Shown here one piece after another: positions 32,601-44,073 of a stretch of DNA of 64,000 nt (positions are counted from its first letter, which is position 1; each line of letters begins with the position of its first letter). The translations under genes were made by a program, and so were the position numbers. The notes under the pieces were generated by a model that saw only the letters and a list, made by a program, of their open reading frames with translations, had not been told where the DNA came from and did not search any database. The stretch is from Mesodorylaimus sp. YZB2_4 (Eukaryota; Nematoda; Enoplea; Dorylaimida; Dorylaimidae), in assembly GCA_030248295.1 (NCBI GenBank), contig JASANH010000908.1:372001-436000 (forward strand), given 5' to 3'.

Positions 32601-34542
32601 GAAGCATCGATTGTCAAGAAGATCCAAACGATCAAGAACGTCGTCTATTGTCCCTTCATTTTTGCGAGACGGTATGTGCCTTGTACACGTTGGCCAAAGG
32701 CGGAAATTTCGTATTGAAACGTTTCACTATGCTCGAACGGTCGAGCATCGCCTTGCTCTATCTTCTTTGTTGCGCATTCGAAGAGGTGAGCGGAGTTTTG
32801 GCCGCTTCGGAAAGGCGGGAGATTTGAAATTGAGCTTTATGTTCAGGTCAGTCTTTTCAAACCGGCGACAAGCAAAAGCGGGAATTCGGAGACGTACATT
32901 ATTTGCGAGTCTTATCTGGGTCTGCCATCACAGTACTTATCGAGATTACGATCCAATTATGGTCGTCATGAATCGGATGCAGTGTACGGGTGTGGCTCGA
33001 TTGATCAAAGTCATGAAATTCCAGTTTCGTTTCTTCAAGCGACATTAGCTGCTCAGAAGTTTTTCATCGATCATCAATTATCGATAATGAACTTTAATTT
33101 GGCAACATTTCGATGTTGGACGCCGGAATTAGAGTCGCAATGCACGAGTGCTCATTCGTTGGTGGTCAATCGATATTTGACGGGCATGGGTTTGGTGCCG
33201 ACGGTGGAGAACGAGGTCGTTTCGAATAAGCCCGAAATGAAAGGAAAAGGACCGTGTTGGTTGAAAAATATGCCTTGGCAAAAACGATGGGGCTCATATG
33301 AACAAAGACGATCGGATCAAGATGGCAAACCTCGGTACGTATTGCAGAATTTGTCGGACGAGTTGAACGTATTTCGTGAACGATTATCGACCGGTGGGGG
33401 TGTGGAATTTCGTACGTTTATTATAAACGATTATTCGTGTCCATTATCATCGGCTGAATGGTACAATGGCAGTGAAATTCAATTGGAACCGGTCTATGGT
33501 CGTCGATTATCGTCGGTGCTCAGTTCGAAGTTGTGCCATGGTCACTTGTTGATGTCGTATTTGGATCTGTACGCCATGTGTGAAAACGGAAATATCGGAT
33601 TGGATAAGGTGAGAGATTGATGGTTGATGAATTGACTAGTTTCGGGCACAAAGTGTGGGTGAATTTTGTAGGAATCGTATAGTTTGCAATCGTTAGAATT
33701 GTGCCAATTTGAAAAACAATCCGGTTATTCAAATTTGAAATCAGAAATACCAAATATTGCAAAAGATCAAGATTGCGTGTGGATCGATCTCACTACGAAT
33801 AATATGACCAAATTGAATTGGTTGGAGTTCCTGATCACGTTGGTTTCTTCGGTGAGTAGCTTGGGGTTCAAATGCGTGCTAGGTGCTTATTTGTTCTGCA
33901 TAGCGGCTGCTTCAGTCCCTTATTGGAGGCCCTTCATTGCAGTATTGCAGTATCCAAAACCTGCCTATTGGTTGAAGGCATTCGTCGGAAAGATTAGATG
34001 GTGTAATTTTCACTGTATAAATCATAATGTTTGAAATTCCCGCGCATTTTGAAATCAAAAATGTTTTTGATGCTTTTAGGACAAGCCACCGCAAAGTGTG
34101 GAGCTGACACGAAATCGATTCTTGCTTCTGACTCGGTTTTCGGCAAATGTGCTCGTCGTACTGTGCGCGTGCTACGAACAGGTAACGTTGGTTCAACGAA
34201 ATAATCCGGCTGGAATGTGCACAATCAAAGCCGAAAATTATCGTTCTCTTCCAATGACCTATTCTCAGTATTTTATTTCGTATCTTCATCGTGTCAAGTA
34301 CGGTTTGTCGAAACGGGAACGGAACGGTGATACGACAGCACTTGATTGCCCGATCGATCTATTGCAGTTCCTTCCAATGGAGTATCTAGCGGGTATGGAT
34401 TAAAAGGTTTAAAGGGAAATAAACTTTAATTTTTGGTTTTTTTATTTCAGAACCATCATTCTATTCAAAATTGCAACGATTCAATACGACTGTTCTGCTG
34501 AACGTGTGTCATGAATTGCTCTCGATTGTGACCAGCATGTAA
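29686..34542 (+). CDS. CMTR2: Cap-specific mRNA 2'-O-methyltransferase 2
   Basis: Six exons join in frame: 29686-30426, 32588-32785, 32847-33608, 33672-33851, 34080-34392 and 34451-34542, giving 761 residues (the human protein is 770). It methylates the ribose 2'-O of the second transcribed nucleotide of capped RNA using S-adenosylmethionine. The conserved signatures are in order: [24 protein letters not shown] (first catalytic Lys), [14 protein letters not shown] (SAM site), [10 protein letters not shown] (catalytic Asp), [13 protein letters not shown] (second catalytic Lys), and [13 protein letters not shown]. The catalytic K-D-K set is intact. Intron 1 (2.16 kb) splits GEFDL from VTADG and is filled with repeats; the other introns are 61-228 nt. 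The open frame extends 25 codons 5' of this ATG to an acceptor at 29610, so the 5' end may be spliced. Confidence 0.95.
30836..30915 (+). repeat. tRNA-derived repeat head
   Basis: Contains GATGGTGCAGAGCTGCTAG (box A-like) and GCGGGGTCGAATC (box B-like) at tRNA spacing, and resembles the inverted copy at 31829-31907 (shared CTAGAACGCTG). Arms pair poorly, so it is a SINE head rather than a tRNA gene. It lies in CMTR2 intron 1. Confidence 0.45.
31031..31446. mobile_element. Complete TA-flanked MITE, 416 bp
   Basis: The ends are perfect 16-bp inverted repeats: GCGTTCGTTCGGGATC on the left and GATCCCGAACGAACGC on the right, each flanked by TA. Subterminal regions contain repeated GGGATC and GATCCC hexamers. 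There is no coding capacity. TA target duplication is characteristic of Tc1/mariner-type transposition. A diverged partial copy lies at 1980-2211. Confidence 0.85.
31829..31907 (-). repeat. tRNA-like sequence, probably SINE head
   Basis: The minus strand reads GAGTCGT at the 5' end and AAGACTC at the 3' end, a near-complete acceptor stem, with GATGGAACAGTTTGCTAG and GCGGGTTCAAATCCC as internal promoter boxes. The anticodon stem pairs at only a few positions, so a functional tRNA is unlikely. Confidence 0.5.
32307..32505 (+). repeat. Dispersed SINE-like repeat copy
   Basis: Shares GTGTTTGGCCT, GAGGCAGAAACCCGTCGGGT, ACTAGGAGG and a CCATCCGCTC-type 3' block with copies at 35200-35415, 53590-53757, 54862-55012 and 63856-64000. 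The G run near 32289-32304 precedes it. It lies in CMTR2 intron 1. Confidence 0.6.
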
Positions 34543-36191
34543 GAGTTGTGTGCCCGATGGCAGCCTTGATTCTCATTCCAGTTGGCTTTAACGTGTTTCT
34601 TGTCGGGTAATAATGATCTTGGTGAATCTCAGGAGGAGATGCAAAGTAAAGAGTGAATAGAATCTCAGGTCAAGGTTAGGTTGAAGGTGGGCAAATTGAG
34701 TGGCCGCAATCAGCTGATTGCCCGACCACACAAGCATCTGTTCCTCGCCATTAGGGCAGTTCGCATAACGTCGGCCGAGCCAGACTGGTCTGAGTAAGTT
34801 GGACGAAGGGGTGGTACTAAAGTGATGGATACAAGGGGTTGCGAAAAGCAGCTGTTAGGTAGCCGTCATTCTTATTCTTTCTCTTTGGCCAAGCTGACTC
34901 GAGCGGGTTGATGATTTTTCAGAAGCAAAATGAAAGCGAGCGGCACGTTTTTCAGTGTTTTTGAAAAATGAGAACAGATGACTGCACCGAATGCTAACAT
35001 AGCCGTAATGGTGTGTCGACTAACATTGTCTACCTGCCGGGGGTCGTTCGCGTGCTCGGTTGGTGAATGGCGGCGAGGTGCACTGAAGTGGATGCGTTTT
35101 TGGAGGTAGGACCACTGATTGGGAGTCTATTGGACGTACGAGTGGGCTGGTCTGCTGGGGGTTTGATTGCGTGATGAGTTGAAGGGTGCAGAATCCAGGT
35201 GATGCTCGGCGGGAGGATATACGAAGAAGGGTTGCCTTTTAACTGGCCGCCTTATTCACTGATTGTGAGCAGTGTGTGGTTGCCAGCGCTTCCGTTCCCT
35301 TCGTTGGCCGCTCGTTACGCTCAGTTGGTCTCTGGCTGCGGAGGCCTGCCTGGATGGTTTTCAAGGCCACCCGCTCCCACGGTTTCTTCTCCAATGAAGG
35401 GCTACTCAGCCTGTTGCAGGAGTATGAGGTCTGTAAGACAGTCCTTCTCTCATCTCATCGTCAGCTGTGGCTGGCTTTCTTGGACCCTATACTCTATGCA
35501 CGCTGTGTCGCCATCGGTACCGAGTCATCAATTGAATGCAATCGCCTGCTCGACCTGATTAGCATCACAAGGCGGCAGCTCTTATCCTTCTCATCTCACC
35601 GTGCTCTACTCGGCCTGTTGCTTCTGGCTACAGTTGCAAGCCTGTTCTCACCGAATTGCTTGCTCTGTATGTTGACGTACAGCAAGCAGAGCCTATGCTT
35701 GTTCCACGTTCACCTACCGTTCTCTGTTTACAAACGTTCGTTTTGAGGGTGGCTAATAATGGGGCGAGAGAAGATGTGCTAGATAGCGAGAGACTGGGTG
35801 CATTCTTTGCGCGTGGCTCGGGGCGGGCCTGGAACGATGACAGATTCGGGAATGCATTATCTGCCGCCTAGGCTTGTGTGCTAGATAAGCAGCTATGGCC
35901 AACTTTGCGGCAACTACTGAACCTAGTTTAAGCTATTTTTGAGCCGTAATAGCACCGCTTGGAAACCACTGCTTCATAGTCACTGGTGGCGATGATGAAA
36001 TCCAGTCCGGGGTAAGGTTTCGATGGTACTCGTGAATAGCAGTGAATTCGGAGAGATAATTATGAAGGCATGTTTTGAAGGCCTACCCTCATTTCCGGTT
36101 TCAGTGTTCGACGACTGTATGGTTTCCACTGGATACCATGCCCATCCGATGTTCGGTCTAGCAAGGATGGAGTGTGACTTCCAACAAGAGT
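34543..36191. other. Intergenic, contains one SINE-like copy
   Basis: No gene supported. The part at about 35200-35415 contains the GGAGGCCTGCCTGG, CCACCCGCTCCCAC and CTCCAATGAAGGGCTACTCA blocks of the dispersed SINE-like family. Confidence 0.45.
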
Positions 36192-37691
36192 ATGACCGCT
36201 TATCATTCCGGTCTGGTTGTTAGCTGTTCAAAGTCAACAATGCGACTTTTTCGTCGTTGTGCACTGGTGTTTGGAAGTGTGTACCTGGCAGGCATTCTGC
36301 TATTTGCAGCGATACACCGTCCTGATTTGGGTGTTCAAAACAATGGCCACACATTCTTTATTTTTAACCTGCTATTCGGTGGTGGGGCTCAAGATGAAAG
36401 TTTAGACGTCGTGGGTGCTCTTCGAGGAGAGAAACTATTTCGAGAACACAAATTCAATCAGGCTACGAATGCGCCCAATAGCAAGCTGATTCTCATGTGG
36501 AATGGTCCGGGAGATGTTGACCAATCAAACTTGAACGGCTGTCCAGACTATGGCTGTGTGATTACTCACGACCAGAGATTGGCTAATAGCAGCTCGGCCA
36601 TTGTCTTTCTGCACGGAGCATCGGACTCGCCACGTGTCAGGCATCCGTGGCAATATTACGTATTCTTCACTCAGGAATCACCATCCCATGTGACAGTCTC
36701 GCAACCATACAAGAACTTTTTCAATTTGACTTTGTCCTATAGAAGAGATTCCGATGCCCCTTCGCCCTACGGTTATGCTGTGATAAGACCAAAGCCAAAC
36801 TTTGATTGGCAACAAGGTCTCAGATCTGTGATTCGTGGAAAAGGTGAGTGCTAAGCATGAAAGGATCATTGCGTGCTGATCTTTCCGGTCATTCCTTCCA
36901 ACTTGACATCCTCCTTATCAGTACAGCCAACATTCCCTCTGCTTATCTTTTCTTACCACCCTCCTGGCTTCCTTTTAGAGAAACTAGTGGCTTGGTTCGT
37001 GAGCAACTGCGACGCGCCAAGTCGTCGTGATACTTATGTCCGTGAACTGCGCCGGTGGATTGCAGTGGATATTTACGGGTCGTGTGGTAATCTTACCTGT
37101 TCTCGTACATATAATCCTCCATCGAGGACTGACCGACCACACTCTTGGTCCTACGATCAAGATGAGGATACAGATTTTAAACGGAACAAAGACAATTGCG
37201 ATCAAATGTTAGAACGTGACTACAAGTTCTACCTGGCATTTGAAAATAGCGTCTGCCAAGATTACACGACTGAAAAATTTTGGCACAAGCTGACACTACG
37301 AATTGTACCTATTGTCTTAAAACGATCACTAGTCGAGAAATACGCCCCGCCAGGCTCCTTCATTGCCGTCGATGATTTCGCATCGCCACGCGATCTAGCT
37401 GAGTATTTGAAGCAATTAGATTCGGACCCAGTGGCTTATGAACGCCGGTTTGATTGGCGTATAAATTACAGAACTGTATTCTTAAATGGCCAGGAACACG
37501 ATGTTCGTGAGAGACCTTGGGGATTCTGCACATTGTGCTCGATCATTAGCCAAAACACAGCACGGCCCAAGTCTTACGAAGATGTAAATCAGTGGTGGGT
37601 CGTCGATGCCCAGTGTGATAATGACCTGGTCAAACGTATACTAGACAATGGGAAGAAGGTGGAAAAAGATGGACAAGCTTACATTGTTTAG
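36192..37691 (+). CDS. Alpha-1,3-fucosyltransferase (GT10), Golgi type II membrane protein
   Basis: Two exons (36192-36843 and 36979-37691) join in frame to 454 residues. After a short cytosolic tail (a second candidate Met begins MRLFRR) comes a signal anchor (LVFGSVYLAGILLFAAI) and a lumenal stem. The catalytic part has HPWQYYVFFTQESPSH at the acceptor-side motif and, in the C-terminal half, the GT10 donor-binding motif YKFYLAFENSVCQDYTTEKF with PIVLKR, YAPPGSFIAVDDF and LAEYLKQLDSD. GT10 enzymes transfer fucose from GDP-fucose to N-glycan or Lewis-type acceptors in the Golgi; core alpha-1,3 activity on N-glycans is common in invertebrates, but the acceptor cannot be told here. A region with SCGNLTCSRTY and a paired Cys-x-x-Cys near the end (GFCTLC) fit the family's disulfides. 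Confidence 0.9.
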
Positions 37692-38668
37692 TTGCTCAAG
37701 TCTGTTGGACATATGCTGTAGCGAGGCAAGAAGAGGGAAATTTGGGGTAACTGTGATAAAACAAAAGGAAAGGAAATATTTTGTCTGGTGCCCGAGAAAT
37801 TTGCGCATACTCTTTCGGTGAGCCCATCTGCTCGAACTTGCTGACACCCCAGTTTTACCCTGGGGAAGGGTCTGCAAAGCCTTATTTATCGTTAATTCTG
37901 TGTAAAACAGCGGCATTTATGCCCTGCCGTTTTAGGGCTACAGTATACGCGGACATACCCACGGAAGGGGGTGGTGTGGGGGTGGGATGCTCGGAGGAGC
38001 CCATGGTGCATGGCGCGACTATGGTCGTACGACACTGACAAATATTCTGTCGACCTTGAAGTTGATCAAGTGCAACCAGCTTCTCGCTGACAAGGTTGAA
38101 TGCAACCTCTAAGCATCATCCCTGACCAAATATAGATACCCAATCCGTCGTCTTAAACTGTTGCGCTCATCGGTCTTTGAGATCTGGTATCAAGGGTTGG
38201 TGACTTAATGTTTGGTACCTGCTATAAAGGTAGGTACTGTAGGTTCGAGCTCCTTATGTTTCGCATGCACCCGTTTGCTGAACGTCGATGTCGTGCAAGA
38301 AGGCCAGACAGGGGTAAAAGGGCATTGCGAGAATATGTTAGCAGGTCACAGACGACAGCAAAGGTTAGGCCCGCCAATGCAAATGCGCGCTAGCGGCAAG
38401 TGAGAATGTTGGTGTCTCACCTGCGTATCGTTGGCAGTGTGTTGGTAACCAGTCCAGTCATCGTTGTGTTGGCGCAGATTCTTAGTAGAGCGCGAGAATA
38501 GGAAAATTTTCTCGCCTGTGAAATTGTGTTAATTCACACACAAGCGCACGATTGCGTCAAAGTCACACAAACTGCAACAAGTGAGATTAAAATTTCAGAT
38601 CGCATGCTAAAAGGAACAGGGAGGAAATAGAAAATCTACTGTGCGTTAGTAAAAAGCACTTAGTGCAC
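37692..38668. other. Intergenic, no gene seen
   Basis: Short overlapping open frames only. An inverted motif (GTGAAATTGTGTTAATTCACAC near 38519) could form a small hairpin. Confidence 0.35.
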
Positions 38669-39904
38669 TCACAAGCTGATCACTCCTGCGTCGCTTTCAT
38701 TCTCATTAATTCCATCTGGGATTGAGAGCCCGAACGCCTCCTTCCAGTGCATTTCTTCTACACATGGAGAAGCCTTTATCAGCGCTTCAGCAGCAATCTG
38801 TTTCAAATTAGGCAAAGATAACCAACGATGAAAAATCCCGCTATAATTCACCAAGGCTAAAGCAGAGGAGCCCACGTGGACGACCGTATTGAAAAGGTAG
38901 TTGAGAGGAATTTCATCAGGCTCTGGAGGGGGCGAAAAAGAAGCGAAGACGCGAGCAGCTTCCACAATTCGAGCACCGAGATCAGTGTTTCGAAATGAAT
39001 CGAGCCATTGCGCCATCGTCTGCAGTCGCCAGATCTTCGTGGCAGGAGTAAAAGTCAGGCACATATTGCCCCCGTCGTCGCCCAAATTTGCTTCATCGAA
39101 GATCAAAATGACCGCAAAATCGTCGTACCAACCACGAAACCACTGGAGTCGATTCCTGATCGGAATAAGAATAGATTCCCACGAGCACGGTTTAAGGAAG
39201 CTCCAAGCAGCTCCTTCGCAAAACGCTATTTCGTAGGTCACATCGAAAAACTCTCGTAAACCGAATCCTCCTTGAGTGGTCCAATGTTGAAATGCGATGT
39301 GCAATTTCTTCGGATTCGAATCTGAATAAACGAACAAAGCGTAGGCGTTGGGAGAAGTTGGACAAGACACGATGAATCGTCGACTCGTTCGCTCGACCAC
39401 GTCCACAAGTACGACTCGAAACCAAGGCGTTTCGAGTTCTTTGAAGACGGTGACAATCGTGCGTGAGTCCACGTAACGACAGAACTGCATACGGAATTCC
39501 TGATTTGCGTAATCAATTTTCGCCAAGCACTTGTTGACGGGTCGAATTAGTGAGCGGTGGCTAATGCATAACACTCTGCAATCATCGGGTGTTGGAAAAT
39601 CGGACCAAAATGTGAAGCTAGATCCGAATGGTGATGACAAATCGTAATGCTCATCGAGACGGGATAGGCTGGGCGATACCACGTAAAAGAAATATTCGCA
39701 GTTGAATTTCACTGATCGAGGAGGCTGTAATTTGCGCCAGCCATTCCGCTTTTCACCATCTTGAATCCGATCGAAATCTGTCATCTGCTTCTTGCGACGA
39801 TTCTTTGACCTCGCTTTCCACAGATCGTATAGCGTCGTCCCGATTTCCACAGCCGCCAATAAAGACATAGAAGTGGCGATAAGCCGGTTGATTTTATCGG
39901 GCAT
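38669..39904 (-). CDS. Unrecognised 411-residue protein with N-terminal membrane segment
   Basis: One intact intronless frame from a true ATG to a stop. Residues 5-29 form a hydrophobic segment (LIATSMSLLAAVEIGTTLYDLW) followed by a strongly basic KARSKNRRKK stretch, consistent with a membrane anchor with cytosolic basic residues. The rest is rich in aromatic residues and looks globular (KFNCEYFFYVV, RVLCISHRSL, YALFVYSDSNPKKLHIAFQHW, DDFAVILIFDEANLGDDGG). I know no family with this pattern. A broken copy of its N-terminus lies at 26106-26237, so it belongs to a locally duplicated, probably lineage-specific family. Confidence 0.6.
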   Translation of the reverse strand: MPDKINRLIATSMSLLAAVEIGTTLYDLWKARSKNRRKKQMTDFDRIQDGEKRNGWRKLQPPRSVKFNCEYFFYVVSPSLSRLDEHYDLSSPFGSSFTFWSDFPTPDDCRVLCISHRSLIRPVNKCLAKIDYANQEFRMQFCRYVDSRTIVTVFKELETPWFRVVLVDVVERTSRRFIVSCPTSPNAYALFVYSDSNPKKLHIAFQHWTTQGGFGLREFFDVTYEIAFCEGAAWSFLKPCSWESILIPIRNRLQWFRGWYDDFAVILIFDEANLGDDGGNMCLTFTPATKIWRLQTMAQWLDSFRNTDLGARIVEAARVFASFSPPPEPDEIPLNYLFNTVVHVGSSALALVNYSGIFHRWLSLPNLKQIAAEALIKASPCVEEMHWKEAFGLSIPDGINENESDAGVISL

Positions 39905-41040
39905 TTTCTTTGCACTGATCGTCGACGTGCTTCTACGAAAGTGAGATACGAGTAGGTACCAGGCGAGATCTCGACCTTACACTTGATGAACTAGTAAGTA
40001 TCATGGATGACAGTTACAGTACGTAAAGTAGGTGCGTGAGTGTAAAGCAGATCGCATTAGTATTTTTGTACACTATTGCTGGAATACTGTAGATAAGATA
40101 CGAGCATAGAATGGGATAAGGCCATGGGGCATAGATAAGATGCTATGCTTAAAATAACGCCACCAACACGCTGACCCCTACCTGGACCCCGGATCCCTGG
40201 GCTAGACCTGTTCGAGCTCCTGCAGCTCAAGGGATAAATGTGTAGGCTGGTTGCTGGTTTTTTGTTTTAAAATTTTGTGGCGAGTTTTTAGACTATGCGA
40301 GAAAGATCGAACAAGCTCGCCTTCTTCGGCCACTTGCTGTAGATCAAAAGCGTGGAAGAGTTGGTGGGCGATCACGAAACCAAGACTATTGAATTTCAAT
40401 GGAGGGTGCTGTGACCATTGCCGCGTGGGGCGCCAAAACTTCTCAGGGGTGTGGCTAGGGCAGTTGGCTCGGTAGGTAGGAGCCAGGGCAGTATAAGAAG
40501 AGGCCGCTGAGACAGATCAGGGCTTGGTTTCGCTCGATTCGTTTCCCGCTCATTGTTATGAATTTGTGGGACGCCACCCATCGATTTCGTCCAACCTTTT
40601 TTTTTGTTAGTGATTTTTATTCGGTTCTATTACATAATAAAATATCAAATATAAGCGCGGAGAGGGAGGGGACACAGGATGGCCATCATGATAGTCGCTC
40701 TATTGTCACGGAAGAGTATTTTTTAACAGCAGAGAAAAACAAATTCTCGCTCGGTTGTCCTGCAGAGTAATCGTGACTTCAGAAGCATGGAACATTGTCG
40801 CTCTCTCACAGCCGGTTAGTCACCCTAATCGCGGGAGTCATTCTAATAGGCTTTGTACTGTCACAGGTATGCCCGCCATAGTTGCTCAAACTGTTGCTGC
40901 TCTCCAAGAGTATGCGCAGCGTGCCACTGTTGCAACAGGTAACGCTTGAACACGAATTCAAAAATTATGGCAGAATATGTAAACGATTCATCGCGCCTTT
41001 GAGTGTATATGTAGTACTTAGCGAGCAGGGGCCAGTTCTA
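39905..41040. other. Intergenic, no gene seen
   Basis: Nothing supportable as a gene; short open frames without features. Confidence 0.35.
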
Positions 41041-41430
41041 CTAAGCTAAGTCAATGCTTAGTGTAAGCATGTGCTTAATCAGCAAAGTATTAAGGATTAC
41101 AGTGTTAAGACGCTTACGTATTTCTTTCGTGTGAGCCGGGTGTACGAAGCCAAACAGGAGACGATCTACTGTCCAGTCAATAGTAATCTCCTCGCGTAGT
41201 TCAACTCGATGTATTACGCCTGCCCAAGTAACCATTGACCAGCGGCACGTAATTAACATGTGCTCAATCGTGTCGCTGGCATGACCGCATGCATAGCATT
41301 CGCTAGAGTTCCGCATACCTCATAAGCAAAGTTTAGACGGGGCCGCCAATGTCCGATTTCCAAAGTTTGACTTGACTGTTTGCGATGTTCCCTAGTTCGC
41401 CTAAGCCCCTTCTCACCCAGTATATGCCCT
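41041..41430 (-). pseudogene. LINE reverse-transcriptase C-terminal zinc-knuckle remnant
   Basis: Minus-strand translation gives RPRLNFAYEV in one frame and then CYACGHASDTIEHMLITC followed by WAGV in the adjacent frame. This is the zf-RVT tail found at the end of non-LTR retrotransposon ORF2 (CxxC, then DTxxHxxxxC, then W). A frameshift and the lack of upstream RT show it is a truncated fossil. Confidence 0.65.
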
Positions 41431-41485
41431 CGTGTGGAGGTGCTCCCAGTCACAGGGAGCCTGCCGTGAGAGCTGGTCACCTCTA

Positions 41486-41891
41486 GGCATAGGTCGGGAT
41501 CACCTTTTTCCGGGATCGGGATCAGGGCAAGCCCCATCGGGATTGGAATTTTTTGTTTGAGGTCGCACATTGTTTGCACAAACGAAGGAGATGAGTCTTT
41601 TTTCCTCAATAAAGCTCACTTTATTCATCCAGGTTTTAGACACTCATCCACACTTTAGAGTACATTCGCAGTTTCGATACGCGTCCAGCAAGGTCAGCCA
41701 AGGCTTAGTAAAATCAGTGTGGCTATCATTATCGATTTGAGCCCATGCTGCCGTTGTCTCTTTATCGCTACTGCTTCATCGCAGATATGACGGATCATAG
41801 TGTACCATGCTTACGCATGTCATAATTATATGCAGAATCCCGATGCCTCAATGTCAGGATCGGGGTTGGGATTGGGATCCTAACCTATCCC
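41486..41891. mobile_element. TA-flanked GGGATC-type MITE, 406 bp
   Basis: Left end GGCATAGGTCGGGATC and right end GGATCCTAACCTATCCC are imperfect inverted repeats, each bordered by TA. Internal blocks (for example CAGAATCCCGATGCCTCAATGTCA) match the inverted copy at 51173-51531. There is no coding capacity. Confidence 0.8.
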
Positions 41892-44073
41892 TAGTCACCT
41901 CACAGCCTCGCTTATCAAATCATGACTGCTGGCCAGCTTGTATGATTGAAAGTCCCGGCGCGGCCCAACCCGCAAAACTTGTTTTAAAAAAAGGGAAAAG
42001 TTGTGGCAAAAGTTTGTGGAGGCTTTTACAAAAGAGAAATCCGCTCCATGAATCAAAAAAGATTTGTCTTCAAAGGAGAAGGCACCTTGTCAAGCTCAAG
42101 AAAGCATAAGACGAAACATTTCGCAAAACAGCGTTTGGAAAGAGGGGGGTATGGCTGAAGTGGTCGACCATTTTTGAGGGGGGTTCGCGAGAAGTGGTCG
42201 GCATGCGGTCGGGGGGGAGGGGGGGAGAGGGGTCAAAAAATCGAGACTTTGTGCGGTCGACCTTTACGGATGGCCCCAAACCAGAATTTCTCTGCTCTGC
42301 GTAAGGGCCCAACTTACCTGCCTTTACCTTCCGAAAAAAAATGCGGCTGCCTTCTGCATTTGAGCTCATCGGCAGTTTGGCCAACTGCCAAAATCATGGT
42401 GAAACGTTTGCCTTTCAGGCTTGTGTGCTGCTCCTTGTTTTGGCGCGATACTTTCAGCGCGCTTCTAATGGGGGCGGCTCACAAGTTTCTTGCAATAAGG
42501 TCACCGCTCACGCTTGCATCGCGTAACTTGTGACCTGGGCCCTGGCATGCAAGGTCAGCAAGGGTTTATGGTTCGCAAACTGACCTCAGCCACTGGTATC
42601 GAACCTAGGACGAGCCCAGCGCTCGTTCAAGCCAAGCAAAACGGGCAGGCAAATGCCAAACTGGCTGCAATCACGGCCTCCTGCACTGTACATACAGGTT
42701 GACGGCCGGCATGGCGTGTGCTGTTGAGTGCTGACTGCAGTAAATGGGCAAAAGTTATCAACTACGGCAGCTTCGCAAGAACCATCCGACATGCATGTGA
42801 AATTCAGTAGTTATTCCCATTTATTCACGATTAGTCTGAACCCCACCTGAATCACCTGCCGCATGATCGATTCCTACCCTGAAGGGTGGTAAGTCCTCGT
42901 TGGAGTGGTAAGTGCATTTCCCTAACTTTTCTTGCATATTGTCCTTGCATTGCAAACCGTGCTGCGATCAACAGAAGGGAACCGCATTTGTAGTTTCGCA
43001 TGTGTCGGATAGGTTGCACTTGGAAAATGGCCCAAAGTCATTGCAAATACATTCTATCCTTCAATTATCGCCCTCTAGATTCGTGCCGCCATTCTAATTG
43101 GGGCTTGATCGTTGTTTACCTCGTACCATGGATCCACGCCCTTCGGACTGGAAAAATATGCCTGGGAGTAGTCGATCAACGCTTCGTGCCCTGACTAGTT
43201 CTTTTGTTTTCGCTTTCATTTCCTTCTTGTAACCCCAAGAGCAGGTTTATCAGGCAACTTGATAAAAAAAACCAGCCCTTTGCACCGCTTACATGTTGCT
43301 TTTGGCACGTGCGCTCACGATCAGAGCAGAACAGAGAGCATGAGAACTGGGATATGCAGTACGAGTACATATTTCATTGAGCGGATAGATTGCGAAGGAT
43401 GCAGTTTCCTCTGATTTTCTCTTGGTAAATATCGGCGCACCCTTGATTTAAACACAATGCAGTACAATATCTGATGAATAGACTTAAAATTCGCGCCTTT
43501 TTTCCGCAGGCATTTAGCTTCTTAGTTCAAAGCGGCATCATATAATCGCTTGTGTGTCCAGTCCAAAAACAGGTTTTGAGAGACCAGTTTCGACATTTCT
43601 CTTTTGCTGCGTTCCCCTCCTTCCTATTTTGCGTCATTTTTACTCGCGTCTAGGCTCGAGAGCGGCGGCGGCGCGACAATTATCCTATTTTTTCTAATTT
43701 TTATCCTCCTTTTCTCTAATATCAAGTTTTCAGTTTTCTTACATTTTATTTGATTTCGTCGGTTTAAAGAATGAGGCCATAGTAAGTGACTGATTTTGCA
43801 GAATTTGTTGTTCCCTCGAAACTCTTAGCTTTTCGTATTCCATAGGGTTAAATAACGGACTTAAAACTCAGAACAGCGTTCCTCGGTGTCGATCGGTTGG
43901 CCGGGCACTGGTTCCCCCCCTTTCTCGCGTCTCTGTTGCGTTTGTGGCAAGATCCGGGTGTCTTATGTCCGCACTCCGCAGTGCTTAGGCCTATCTGATT
44001 TGAGATCGGTTCTAGTTTGCCATCGCCGAATAGACAATATCGTATACCGGCTCGAAACCGAGATCAATTGTCG
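41892..44073. other. Intergenic, no gene seen
   Basis: Includes a G-rich tract (42200-42232) and a tRNA-like segment around 42585-42640 on the minus strand with a GGTTCGATACC box B. The 5' flank of KIF23 is C/T-rich near 43600-43800 but no promoter element can be named. Confidence 0.35.
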
